Source: Echinicola sp. 20G (GTDB taxonomy: Bacteria > Bacteroidota > Bacteroidia > Cytophagales > Cyclobacteriaceae). Taken from it: a stretch of 64,000 nucleotides of DNA. The notes under the pieces were generated by a model. That model was not told the origin of the DNA, did not search any database, and saw only the letters and a list, made by a program, of their open reading frames with translations. Positions 46,009 through 54,272 of the stretch are shown here, piece after piece. The stretch lies in NCBI RefSeq assembly GCF_015533855.1, contig NZ_AP024154.1, forward strand, positions 4,160,501 through 4,224,500. Reading direction: 5' to 3'. The position numbers and the translations under genes were made by a program. How positions within the stretch are numbered: the stretch's first letter is position 1; the number at the start of each line of letters is the position of its first letter.

Positions 46009-47781
46009 ATGACAAAATATCAAACACTGATTAATATTCTGGATACAATTGTTAAGGAAGCTCCTGCTTCAATGAATAAGAAGTATCCGAGAACAGTTGA
46101 TCCTGAAAAACAGAATCAATCAAGAGCAAGAGCATTTATTCATCTTTATCTTAAAGTCAATTTTGGACTTCTCAATTTTAAAGAAAGAGAACATTTTATA
46201 ACAGACGGTTCTTATGACGGAGGAATAGATGGATACTACATTCATTCGGAAAGTAAAACCATTTTTTTTATCCAGTCCAAATTTCGAATGACCGATAAAA
46301 ACTTTGAAAGTAAACAAATTGATCTAACAGAAATCTTAGTAATGGACGTTAATAGAATATTAGATGGAGAATCCACTGATGAAGAGGGAAATGAATACAA
46401 TGGGAAAATAAAACAATTACAAAGAGAAATTTCATCAATAGATGATATAGCGAGGTATTCATACCAAGTAATAATTCTGGCAAATTTAAAAGATGTCAAA
46501 CCTAGTGATTTAAGGAAATTGACTGGAGGATTTGCTACTACTGTTTTTGATTTTCACCGTTGCTATGAAGATTTAGTTTTTCCAGTAATTTCAGGGACTT
46601 TTTACCAAGCATCTGACTTGAGAATCAATATCGATCTAAGTAATAAAAATGCTGGCAGCAAGATTAGTTATACAGTCCTTACAGATAAAGGAGAATGTGA
46701 AATAACTGTATTATTTGTTCCAACAATAGAATTGGGACGAATTATGTACAAGTATAAGAACTCTATATTAAAATATAATCCTAGAAGTTACCTTGGACAT
46801 GAGGGGAAAAAAGTAAATAATGCAATCAAAGAAACTATTATCGAAAATACTACGAATGAGTTTGCTCTATTTAACAATGGTGTAACAATGTTGTCTGATG
46901 AAACATATATTAATGAAAGAATTGGGCAAAAGAATAAGGCTCAATTGATTGTAAAGAATCCACAAATAATTAATGGCGGTCAAACTTCTTATACTTTAAG
47001 CCGAATATATGAAGAAAATATTGAAAATGACGTCGAAAAGGTGTTTCAAAGCAAGGAGGTATTAGTTAAGATAATAACGTTACTTGAAAATAGTAATCAT
47101 GAAAATAAAATAGATCTTATCAAAAATATATCGAACGCAACAAACCAACAGACGCCAGTAATAAATGCTGATAAAATATCTAATGACGAGTTACAAGTAA
47201 AAATCCAAAAGCATCTTTTCGATAATTATGGATTGCTATATGAAAGAAAAAGAGGTGAGTTTGCAGATGGAATTTTTAATGGATATATCTCTGAAAAAAG
47301 TATCTTAGAAAGAAATTTATTCTTCAGATTGTTCTATTGCTCTAATGGGAAAGTGAAAAAGGCCAGAGAGAAGAAATTATTTATTAGGCAAGATTTAGGT
47401 TTTGAAGAACTAACTGACAAAGAATCTTTAGATAATAGTTATTATGGATTTCTATGTTTCAAAAAAATGAATAAGCTTAATAACCCAAATCAAAGAGTCG
47501 ATTTAAACACTTATGCGAAAATACGAGCTATGACTATACTCTTTAAACCAGATATCATAGATAATTATGAAGTTAATATTGAACGGGATTACAAAATACT
47601 GAATAATGGATGGAAAAACTTTCTAGAATTATTTCAAAACTCCTACGTAAATACTAGAAATCGAATAAATAAGAGAACAGGAGAAATTAAAGAATACCAA
47701 AGTTTTAACTATTCAAAGTGGTTTGATAGTTCACAGTTCGAAAAAGACCTACTAGAATATTATAAAAAGAATATACTGTGA
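46009..47781 (+). CDS. AIPR-family protein with nuclease-like N-terminus
   Basis: About 590 residues from ATG 46009; a TTG at 45991 would add six. The central and C-terminal part is the AIPR (abortive infection phage resistance) domain, with NPRSYLG, FALFNNGVTML and NPQIINGGQTSYTL. The N-terminal part contains DGSYDGGIDGYYI followed by IFFIQSKF, which fits the D...QxK active site of PD-(D/E)xK nucleases. The family is linked to phage defence, often as part of restriction-like or abortive systems. No methylase or toxin partner is adjacent, so it may act alone. It is AT-rich, like other acquired genes in this region. Confidence 0.85.
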   Translation: MTKYQTLINILDTIVKEAPASMNKKYPRTVDPEKQNQSRARAFIHLYLKVNFGLLNFKEREHFITDGSYDGGIDGYYIHSESKTIFFIQSKFRMTDKNFESKQIDLTEILVMDVNRILDGESTDEEGNEYNGKIKQLQREISSIDDIARYSYQVIILANLKDVKPSDLRKLTGGFATTVFDFHRCYEDLVFPVISGTFYQASDLRINIDLSNKNAGSKISYTVLTDKGECEITVLFVPTIELGRIMYKYKNSILKYNPRSYLGHEGKKVNNAIKETIIENTTNEFALFNNGVTMLSDETYINERIGQKNKAQLIVKNPQIINGGQTSYTLSRIYEENIENDVEKVFQSKEVLVKIITLLENSNHENKIDLIKNISNATNQQTPVINADKISNDELQVKIQKHLFDNYGLLYERKRGEFADGIFNGYISEKSILERNLFFRLFYCSNGKVKKAREKKLFIRQDLGFEELTDKESLDNSYYGFLCFKKMNKLNNPNQRVDLNTYAKIRAMTILFKPDIIDNYEVNIERDYKILNNGWKNFLELFQNSYVNTRNRINKRTGEIKEYQSFNYSKWFDSSQFEKDLLEYYKKNIL

Positions 47782-47812
47782 CCAATAGAGTAGATAATCT
47801 GAGGGGTAAGCT

Positions 47813-47839
47813 CGAGGTGTGACTTCGGCTTACACTTCG
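47813..47839. terminator. Hairpin between convergent AIPR and GNAT genes
   Basis: The stem CGAGGTGT with ACACTTCG (one mismatch or wobble) and an 11-base loop lies 32 bp after the AIPR stop and just after the end of the leftward GNAT gene. It is a plausible bidirectional terminator. Confidence 0.5.
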
Positions 47840-47844
47840 AAAAT

Positions 47845-48579
47845 CTAAATTTTTAGAGATCTCAGGATAATATAACCTGCATACCAAATTTCATCTTTTC
47901 CAAAATATTTGACTTTTTGATCAATTAAGATATTCCCGTCTTTTTTCCATCGAATTCTCCAATCATAATGACCAGGTAGGATAATTGGTACAAGAAGATT
48001 GTTAGTCCCATGAATAAACTTAACTGCCCAACTCCACTTTGGAGGGGAATTATCTGCACTATAGAAATCAATATCCCAAATTTCAATAACTTCATCTAAG
48101 TCGTTATCCTGTGGATAATTTTCATTAATTGGAATCAATAACTTATAACAATCTTTATTAATTCGAGGATTATCTTCAAACTCAGTAAAACCAAGGCTTT
48201 TCCAATAAGTTTTCGAACTTACGGGGGCACATTGCAAATCTATAGCAACTATACCCCTTCTTCTAAAGTACTCTATAAGATGGTCAATGAGTATTTTTCC
48301 ATATCCCATCCCTCTATATTTATGGTGGATTTCAACAATGTCGATTGTTGCAGTGAAATCCGATGAGTCAAACCAAACTGCAAAACCTATAGGAACTCTG
48401 TCTAATAGGACGACTGCCATTTGTTGTTTTTCAAAGAGTGATTGGATAACATTCCAATTGCAGAAGAATCCATTAAAATCTTCTTCAGCAAAGAGGTGGT
48501 TTTCTTCAATCAACCATTCTTTGATTGCAGTGACTTGTTCTTTCTTTGGACTAAATGAAACTTTCAAACTGGAGCTCAT
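47845..48579 (-). CDS. GNAT-family N-acetyltransferase
   Basis: About 244 residues from MSSSLKVSF at 48579; a start at 48636 is possible. The acetyl-CoA-binding motif A is clear in IVEIHHKYRGMGYGKILIDHL, and motif B in YWKSLGFTEFED. About 90 extra residues follow the GNAT fold (IWDIDFYSADNSPPKWSWAVKF), with no recognised domain. It transfers an acetyl group from CoA to an unknown amine. It is a single gene, oriented against AIPR and lying immediately before the first R1 unit. Confidence 0.82.
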   Translation of the reverse strand: MSSSLKVSFSPKKEQVTAIKEWLIEENHLFAEEDFNGFFCNWNVIQSLFEKQQMAVVLLDRVPIGFAVWFDSSDFTATIDIVEIHHKYRGMGYGKILIDHLIEYFRRRGIVAIDLQCAPVSSKTYWKSLGFTEFEDNPRINKDCYKLLIPINENYPQDNDLDEVIEIWDIDFYSADNSPPKWSWAVKFIHGTNNLLVPIILPGHYDWRIRWKKDGNILIDQKVKYFGKDEIWYAGYIILRSLKI

Positions 48580-48688
48580 GCTTTCAATATAGATTTTACT
48601 TTTGAATTTAGTTTTTCCTTTGACTAAAAAAGCCATAAATGCCCTTGACTGGGAGAAGTATGCAATTTCAACTTAGTACACTATCCTT

Positions 48689-49400
48689 GGAATTTGTAAT
48701 TCCCTTTTCTTGATTGTTTTTGTGAAAGAATAAATATAGGATAAGGTCATTTGACTAGCTTTTTTGCTAGCCGCCATGCTGAAAACATTTTCCATTGGCA
48801 CTTTTGGTCATTCTTTTGCATCGGCTTCCTGCTTTGGTGGTACCAGAACAGCGAACAGAAGTGGCCCTTGGTTGGGGCGATGATTTTGTTGCGTTGGCTT
48901 TAGTGGGAGTTGCATTATTTGTTTCACTTGTAGCTTTAGTTGGGATGTCAGCCTTATTACTCGTCACTACGGAAGTAGGCTTGCACACGCTGCAAGAAGT
49001 ATAATCTTTCTTTTTGGCCTCTGTTAGTTGGAGGCTTATTGAGCTATACTTTAAATATTTGCAAGAGGATTTATGGTATTTGGTGCCTGTCTTGGTTACA
49101 TATACCGTCTGGCCATATGTCTGGGCAAATGCAAAAAATAATGTAAGGTAGAGTAGGAGTAGGTGTTTTTTCATTAAAAGAAGTGTATTGGGAATATTGA
49201 ACTTTTCAAGATAGTGGTTTTGGAGGAGGTAAAAAATACCGTAAAAGGGGTATTTTATTTGTTTAACCTATTTCATAGTTTTAGTGGGTATGGTCAATTG
49301 TAAATGTTTACAAGTGTTTGATAAGCGTTTGAAATTAGTGGAGTGAGCCTCAAGTAACTTGGATTAGAGGATGTATTCGCTATGCATTTCTATGCTCGTT
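48689..49400. repeat. R1 repeat unit, copy A (contains the intact DUF5763-type gene)
   Basis: The unit begins with the palindrome GGAATTTGTAATTCC, runs through a leftward gene and its 5' region, and ends at CTCGTT (GTT at 49398-49400). Related copies are B (51433-52074), C (57563-58129) and D (60144-60774). The last 140 bp, from GTTTAAC at 49261 to CGTT at 49400, has the outer bases expected of an integron attC site (RYYYAAC ... GTT). Identity between copies ends exactly at CGTT. Confidence 0.8.
48767..49174 (-). CDS. Exported Cys-rich protein with DUF5763-type C-terminus
   Basis: A 135-residue protein. After a signal peptide (LLLLYLTLFFAFAQTYGQ) comes a small metal-binding-type domain, VYVTKTGTKYHKSSCKYL ... 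YTSCSVCKP, of the kind found at the end of some nucleases and Ada-like proteins. A Thr/Ala/Pro-rich linker of about 45 residues follows, then RCSGTTKAGSRCKRMTKSANGKCFQHGG, the DUF5763-type motif with four Cys and a His that probably bind zinc. It is the only intact one of four copies in the window, all inside R1 units and all leftward. The function is unknown. Confidence 0.75.
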   Translation of the reverse strand: MKKHLLLLYLTLFFAFAQTYGQTVYVTKTGTKYHKSSCKYLKYSSISLQLTEAKKKDYTSCSVCKPTSVVTSNKADIPTKATSETNNATPTKANATKSSPQPRATSVRCSGTTKAGSRCKRMTKSANGKCFQHGG

Positions 49401-49429
49401 ATTGGTAATGCAAAAAGGCATCGTACATA

Positions 49430-49819
49430 ATGACAGAGATTGAAAGAAATATTAACAAATACGCTCAAAATAAACTGAATGATTCCGAGATATTGGATTG
49501 GTTTAGCCAGTTTGATTTGTCAGGACAAAAAGAGATTCGTGATAAACTAATAATGTTTGTTTACCATGCTCATCCAAGTGACGATTTGATTTATAAAGCG
49601 ATTCAGACCGCACCGATTAAAGAGACTATGACACCTGTTGTGCTTTTCAAGACACAATCTTTCAAGATTGCAATAAATAGAATTTTAGAGTTGCCGGATT
49701 CTGAATTGAGAAAGTCTATCATTATATTGTTAAGTATTTTCAAAATGGCTGATACATATAGACGTGAAACAGAATGTAGAAATGGTTGTGGACATGAATG
49801 GCATAATATAAAAGACTAA
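49430..49819 (+). CDS. DUF5958-family protein
   Basis: A 129-residue small helical protein matching the DUF5958 pattern: NDSEILDWFSQFDLSGQKEI, AHPSDDLIYKAIQTAPIKETMTPVVLF and the C-terminal ECRNGCGHEWHN. No signal peptide is present. The conserved Cys/His tail suggests a metal site; no function is established. It begins 29 bp after the end of R1 copy A (CGTT at 49400) and so appears as the first gene of its cassette. Confidence 0.75.
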   Translation: MTEIERNINKYAQNKLNDSEILDWFSQFDLSGQKEIRDKLIMFVYHAHPSDDLIYKAIQTAPIKETMTPVVLFKTQSFKIAINRILELPDSELRKSIIILLSIFKMADTYRRETECRNGCGHEWHNIKD

Positions 49820-49873
49820 TGAATTCTGATTTGATAATAATAAAAGCAAAATTTAACCTTTAACGAACAGATA

Positions 49874-50023
49874 ATGGGAAGTGTCCAGGAAGCCTTCACT
49901 AAATCCTTGCAAAAGATTACCCCGACAATCGATTATCTAAAATCATATAAAGGTCTGTTTATTAAATATTTAACAAAGTGTTAAAATAATATTGTGTATA
50001 CACCAATGGCGTATATACAGACG
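49874..50023 (+). repeat. R2 repeat, copy 1: orphan C-terminal coding fragment plus palindrome
   Basis: An open frame of 36 codons (MGSVQEAFTKSLQKITPTID, ending at 49984) is followed by GTGTATAC, a 9-base spacer and GTATATAC, ending at ACG 50021-50023. Copy 2 lies at 52197-52332. The shared 31 codons align without gaps and stay similar as protein (EAFTK-LQKIT--IDYLK), as if both were 3' ends of one gene family. Identity ends at AGACG in both copies. Confidence 0.65.
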
Positions 50024-50060
50024 GTATAGAGCACTAGAACCCGCATAAAATATTAAAGCC

Positions 50061-50501
50061 ATGTTCGGAATTTTTAAAAAGAAGAAGGAACTTCCTCCAT
50101 TTAATGATCTAAGTAATTCACCTCTGAAAGACAAATACTTCATTAGAACCTCAAGATGGGATTGGTTGGACGAAACAATGATCCATGTTGTTGATAACAA
50201 TGCCCCTCGAATGATTACAATGGATCTATGGCCTCAACTTATCTATTTAGAGGCGAATGGCCAATCAACTATTTATGAATTTGTCTTCGAGATGGCTGAC
50301 AAATATGGTAGAGGTCAAGAAGTACCTGATGAGCTAGATGTAACTATCTTGGATATGATTAACAGCTTATTGAATGATCAACTAATACAACTTTTTGATT
50401 CTAAAAAAGAACTGCCTTATTATCTGGATAAACCTATAGCTGAACAAGATAAGGAGAAAGCTCATCAACTAATGGTTAAGGACGGATTCATAGAAGAATA
50501 G
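50061..50501 (+). CDS. PqqD-like protein
   Basis: A 146-residue cytoplasmic protein. The middle and end (IYLEANGQSTIYEFVFEMA ... VTILDMINSLLNDQLIQLF) match PqqD-type winged-helix domains, which hold a precursor peptide for a radical-SAM maturase. The N-terminal FGIFKKKKELPPFND is polar. No radical-SAM or peptide gene is adjacent, so it is either an orphan or a relative with another job. It is the only gene between the R2 palindrome and the attC-like palindrome at 50505. Confidence 0.6.
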   Translation: MFGIFKKKKELPPFNDLSNSPLKDKYFIRTSRWDWLDETMIHVVDNNAPRMITMDLWPQLIYLEANGQSTIYEFVFEMADKYGRGQEVPDELDVTILDMINSLLNDQLIQLFDSKKELPYYLDKPIAEQDKEKAHQLMVKDGFIEE

Positions 50502-50504
50502 GCG

Positions 50505-50665
50505 CTCTACAACATATGCTATGAATGGGGTTTTATCGGTCAGGATACTTTTGTGGGGATTGGAAAGTCCGCCACAAGTTTTGAATTTAAATCAAGGCGT
50601 GGCTATGTGCGAGATGAGAGGTTAGTGCTATCTAATCCCCACTCATCATAGCTAGGCGTTAGCTT
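50505..50665. repeat. attC-like imperfect palindrome after the PqqD-like gene
   Basis: The left arm AACATATGCTATGAATGGGG (50511 on) pairs with the right arm CCCCACTCATCATAGC plus TAGGCGTT, with GTT at 50658-50660. Outer AAC and GTT, an interior of about 100 bases and a position directly after a stop codon are features of integron attC sites. The right core GCGTTAGCT is close to GTTRRRY; the left core is degenerate. Confidence 0.55.
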
Positions 50666-50672
50666 TCATTAA

Positions 50673-51341
50673 ATGAAACAGATATTAATCATATTAAGCA
50701 TCTTGACTTTCACTTCTTGTGATTTCAAATCATCAGCAGACTACAAAGCTGAGGCAGAGAAATTAGAAAGTGAAGGGAGATATGAAGAAGCAATTCCTCT
50801 CTTAGATAAAGCGATTGAAAAAGACCCAGAGAATATTTATGCCTTAATCAACAGAGGTGTTGATAAATCAATATTGGAGGATTACGAAGGAGCAATTGAA
50901 GATTACAACAGAATAATTCAAATCGACTCAGATAATGCTCTTGCTTATCTAAACAGAGGAAAGAATAAAAAAAGACTTGAAGACTATCAGGGTGCTATTG
51001 ACGACTTTGAAAAGGCAATAAAAACTAAAGGTGGAGAATCCTTTTATATGGATAAAGTGGAAAACTCATTTATTGAAACGGGATTCGAATTTGATGTTGC
51101 TATGGAAGAAATTCGATTTGAACGAGGAATCGCCCGATATAATATTGATAGTCTAAGACTTGCTTTTGACGACTTCATCTTTTGCATCGATAAGAATTTT
51201 GAAAAACCTGCGAGTTTGTATTGGCGAGGAATAATTTATGTGGCTTATGGGATGAATCAAAAAGGGTGTTCTGACCTAAAAGAAGCTAATAAATTGGGAG
51301 ATCCAGATGCACAAGAAATGATTAATGAATACTGTAAATAA
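50673..51341 (+). CDS. TPR-repeat lipoprotein
   Basis: A 222-residue protein. The signal and lipobox MKQILIILSILTFTSC place it in the membrane. Three tetratricopeptide repeats follow (SEGRYEEAIPLLDKAIEKDP, ILEDYEGAIEDYNRIIQIDS, RLEDYQGAIDDFEKAIKT), then a further helical repeat-like end (ARYNIDSLRLAFDDFIFCID). TPRs bind proteins; no specific partner is evident. It is the first gene after the attC-like palindrome and is followed by R1 copy B. Confidence 0.85.
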   Translation: MKQILIILSILTFTSCDFKSSADYKAEAEKLESEGRYEEAIPLLDKAIEKDPENIYALINRGVDKSILEDYEGAIEDYNRIIQIDSDNALAYLNRGKNKKRLEDYQGAIDDFEKAIKTKGGESFYMDKVENSFIETGFEFDVAMEEIRFERGIARYNIDSLRLAFDDFIFCIDKNFEKPASLYWRGIIYVAYGMNQKGCSDLKEANKLGDPDAQEMINEYCK

Positions 51342-51432
51342 TAAAAAACGGAAAGCTAATAACTAAGCATTCTGACGGCTGGAACAGCCAAGCCTGACAA
51401 AGAGGGTAAACCCACTTCGCCTTAATATCGAG

Positions 51433-52074
51433 GGAATTTGTAATTCCCGTTTTTGGAATATTTTAATGAAGTGGCAAATAAAGGATAAAGATATTTTCCT
51501 ATCTATTTGCTATCCTACATGTTGGAAACATTTTCCATTGGCACTTTTGGTCATTCTTTTGCATCGGGTTCCAGACTTGGTGATGCCAGAACAGCGAATA
51601 GAAGTAGTCCTTAGTTGGGATGCCGGTCTTATTACTTGTCACTACCGAACTAGGCTTACACACATTACAAGCATGTAATCTTTCTTTTTGGCCTCTGTTA
51701 GGTGAAGACTTATCGAACTATACTTTAAATACTTGCAGGAGGATTCGTGGTATTTGGTGCCTGTCTTGGTCACATAAACCGTCTGACCATAAGCCTGTGC
51801 TAATGCAAAAAATAAAGTAAGGAAGAGTAGGAGTAGGTGTTTTTTCATTAAAAGAAGAGTATCAGGAATATTAAACTTTTCAAGATAGTGGTTTTGGAGT
51901 AGGTAAAAATTACCGTAAAACGGGTATTTTATTTGTTTAACCTATTTCATAGTTTTAGTGTATATGCTCAATTGTAAATGTTTACAAGTGTTTGATAAGC
52001 GTTTGAAATTAGTGGAGTGAGCTTCAAGTAACTTGGATTAGAGGATGTATTCGCTATGCATTTATATACTCGTT
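51433..52074. repeat. R1 repeat unit, copy B
   Basis: It starts GGAATTTGTAATTCC and ends CTCGTT (GTT 52072-52074). Its final 140 bp (GTTTAAC at 51935 to CGTT) have the same length as in copy A. Beyond CGTT the sequence equals that after copy C for about 80 bases (into the DUF1835 gene start) but is unrelated to that after A or D. Confidence 0.8.
51515..51848 (-). pseudogene. Broken DUF5763-type gene in R1 copy B
   Basis: The start is intact (MKKHLLLLFLTLFFALAQAYGQTVYVTKTGTKYH in two runs), but a one-base loss after KKDY shifts the frame before CSVC. Most of the linker is deleted. The C-terminal DUF5763 codons survive only in part near 51520-51600. It is a decayed copy of 48767-49174. Confidence 0.85.
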
Positions 52075-52095
52075 TTAGCACTTAAATAAAGAATC

Positions 52096-52248
52096 ATGGC
52101 ATCAGAGAGAATCCATATCGTTTTTGGAGAGTCTGCAAAAAGTGTTCTCCTTGCTCCGACTAGACGAAGTATGTCACTTCGCCGAAGTCCCAAAGGGAAG
52201 CCTTCACTAAACCCTTGCAAAAGATTACCTCGTCAATCGATTATTTAA
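52096..52248 (+). pseudogene. Truncated DUF1835 gene fused to R2 sequence
   Basis: The first 20 codons (MASERIHIVFGESAKSVLLA) equal the start of the intact DUF1835 gene at 58150. From 52156 the sequence diverges, and the frame runs out-of-register into R2 copy 2, stopping after 50 codons. It marks a recombination joint between the 5' end of one gene and the 3' end of another. Confidence 0.8.
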
Positions 52249-52332
52249 AAGCATATAAAGTATTGTTTAACAAATATTTAAATAACGCTTAAATAATATT
52301 GTGTATACACCAATAGCGTATATATAGACGTT
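52197..52332 (+). repeat. R2 repeat, copy 2
   Basis: It holds 31 codons (EAFTKPLQKITSSIDYLKAY ...) ending at TAA 52290-52292, then GTGTATAC ... GTATATAT and ACGTT (GTT 52330-52332). It matches R2 copy 1 up to AGACG and diverges after. Most nucleotide differences leave the amino acid unchanged or similar. Confidence 0.65.
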
Positions 52333-52375
52333 GTGCGTCAGCTAAAAAAAGACATTCACGATAAAAGAATAAAAT

Positions 52376-52969
52376 ATGAAAGCAGTTTTTACCACAATTT
52401 TCTGTTTTGTGCTGACTATTACAAGTTTTGCACAAAACAACACCGACACGACCGAGCATATGACATTTAAAGGAGTGCCTATTGACGGAACACTAAATGA
52501 ATATGTTTCTAAAATGAAACAAAGTGGATTCACTTTAATTGGTACAGAAGATGGTGCCGCAATGTTGAAAGGTGATTTTGCTGCTTACAAAGATTGTATT
52601 ATTGGAGTCGCTACTTTGAAAGGGAAAGACCTCGTTAGTAAAATAACAGTAATTTTCCCAAACCGTGAAACTTGGGCGACACTCTCCTCAAACTATTTTA
52701 ATCTAAAAGAACTTCTAACTGAGAAATATGGAGCGCCTTCAGAGGTTATTGAGAAATTTGACACTTATTCAGAACCCAAAGACGACAATGCAAAAATGCA
52801 TGAAGTTGGAATGAATGGATGTAAATATTATACAACTTTCGAATTAGAAAATGGAAGCATTCAAGTTTCAATTGGAAACGATAGTTTCTCCTCAAGCTTT
52901 GTAATGCTTTCATATTATGACAAAACAAATAGTGAGAAAATAAGACAAAAAGCAATTGACGACCTTTAA
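52376..52969 (+). CDS. Exported protein of unknown function
   Basis: A 197-residue protein with a signal peptide (MKAVFTTIFCFVLTITSFAQ). The mature part has FKGVPIDGTLNEYVSKMKQSGF, a pattern frequent in small Bacteroidota periplasmic proteins, and NLKELLTEKYGAPSEVIEKF. It has one internal Cys in KDCIIG and one in NGCKYY. No family or function can be named. It stands alone between R2 copy 2 and the attC-like palindrome at 52986. Confidence 0.75.
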   Translation: MKAVFTTIFCFVLTITSFAQNNTDTTEHMTFKGVPIDGTLNEYVSKMKQSGFTLIGTEDGAAMLKGDFAAYKDCIIGVATLKGKDLVSKITVIFPNRETWATLSSNYFNLKELLTEKYGAPSEVIEKFDTYSEPKDDNAKMHEVGMNGCKYYTTFELENGSIQVSIGNDSFSSSFVMLSYYDKTNSEKIRQKAIDDL

Positions 52970-52985
52970 AAAATAAAGCCGAACC

Positions 52986-53115
52986 CACAAAAACGCATAT
53001 AGCTTATGGCGGGTGAACGGCTGCCAGCAAGGTTTTCGCTCCATAGCCAGCTTAGGTTTCGGTAGAAAAGAAAGTGCTTCGAAATCACCACAAGCCATAT
53101 GCAAAACGTTGTGTT
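52986..53115. repeat. attC-like imperfect palindrome after the 52376 gene
   Basis: The left arm AACGCATATAGCTTATGG (52992 on) pairs with the right arm CCACAAGCCATATGC plus AAAACGTT, with GTT at 53108-53110. The distance from AAC to GTT is 119 bases. It begins 17 bp after the stop codon. The right end ACGTTGTG is the same as at 52328-52334, and ACGTTGT is also at 56736. Confidence 0.6.
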
Positions 53116-53136
53116 TAATTAAGAAAAACTAACAAA

Positions 53137-53784
53137 ATGATATTTAAACTTACAGGAGTAAATCAAGGTTCTAGTGGCACACGAATCTCAACAAGATGTC
53201 CTCATTGTGGTCATAATGGGACATTTGAATCAATAGGTAATGACATTCAAAACAATAATTCTAATCGAGTCTTTGGAATTAGAAGATGTCCTAATGAAAA
53301 GTGCTTTGGACATATGTTCTTTGTTTACGATAAAGGTCAAAAAAACATTGTTGTAACCCATCCCTCTGATACAATTCCCTTCGACAAGGAAAATATACCA
53401 GAAAATGTGTTAAACGCATTTCAAGAAGCAATACTGTCTCACTCGAATAATTGTTTTATCGCATCAGCAATAATGATAAGAAAAACATTAGAAGAAATAT
53501 GTATGGACAGAAATGCTACAGGTAATAATTTATACAAAAGGCTTGAAGATTTAGGTTCTAAGATTGTTATTCCTCAAGAACTTATAGAAGGTATGCAAGA
53601 ATTAAGATTGTTAGGGAATGATGCTGCTCATATTGAATCAAATACATTTGATGAAATTGGCAAGAACGAAGTTGAGATTTCAATTGAATTCACTAAAGAA
53701 ATTTTAAAGGCGGTATATCAGTATGAATCGTTGTTAGGAAAATTAAGAAGCTTAAAAAAAACAAAAGAGGAAGAAAATAACTAA
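53137..53784 (+). CDS. DUF4145-domain protein with zinc ribbon
   Basis: A 215-residue protein. A zinc-ribbon-like N-terminus shows CPHCGHNG and RRCPNEKCFG. The DUF4145 domain follows (FQEAILSHSNNCFIASAIMIRKTLEEIC ... LRLLGNDAAHI), a helical, HEPN-like domain often seen in restriction and defence-associated proteins. The HEPN-type RxxxxH signature is not strictly present; GNDAAH is the nearest. It may be a stand-alone defence or stress protein. It is 27 bp after the attC-like palindrome. Confidence 0.8.
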   Translation: MIFKLTGVNQGSSGTRISTRCPHCGHNGTFESIGNDIQNNNSNRVFGIRRCPNEKCFGHMFFVYDKGQKNIVVTHPSDTIPFDKENIPENVLNAFQEAILSHSNNCFIASAIMIRKTLEEICMDRNATGNNLYKRLEDLGSKIVIPQELIEGMQELRLLGNDAAHIESNTFDEIGKNEVEISIEFTKEILKAVYQYESLLGKLRSLKKTKEEENN

Positions 53785-54272
53785 ATACAATAACTAACCA
53801 TAGTATTGCCGGAACGGCCGAACCCTCCAATGGCGGGCAGGCATGAGTGCAGTGTTGAACGAGTGGTGCTGGGAAACGGGTAATTATGGGGAAAGCTTTT
53901 CCCCTTTAGTGTCTTTGAAGGTTTGAGCTTAAAAAATCTGATACCTGAGCGGCGTTTTTTTCTGCTGTTTGGTGGTATTTAGGTTTTTCTTTTTAGGCTT
54001 TGGGACAGCTTACGGGCTATTTTTTGGTTCTTGGGCATAGCCTTCCCCTTACACCGTTTGGTGTACCGACTGTAGTTTTCTGATTTTGTTAACCCAAAAG
54101 ACTAGTGGCCCCCCTTTGGTCGAAATCACCTGGATACATTAAGGATATTCCAAACGTTTTTGTACATAAAAAATGTAATGGTCAATTATCTTCTTGTATA
54201 TAGTAAATGATATATCTCTAAGGTCAAAATTTCGTTATAGTAAATCATTTGTAATAATATCCATTATATAAA
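53785..54272. other. Gene-free stretch between DUF4145 and AraC genes
   Basis: It starts with AACTAACCATAGTATTGCCGG, which looks like the left arm of another attC-like site with no matching right arm. The palindrome GGGGAAAGCTTTTCCCC is at 53888-53904. The rest has no recognised gene, only short open frames. Confidence 0.4.
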
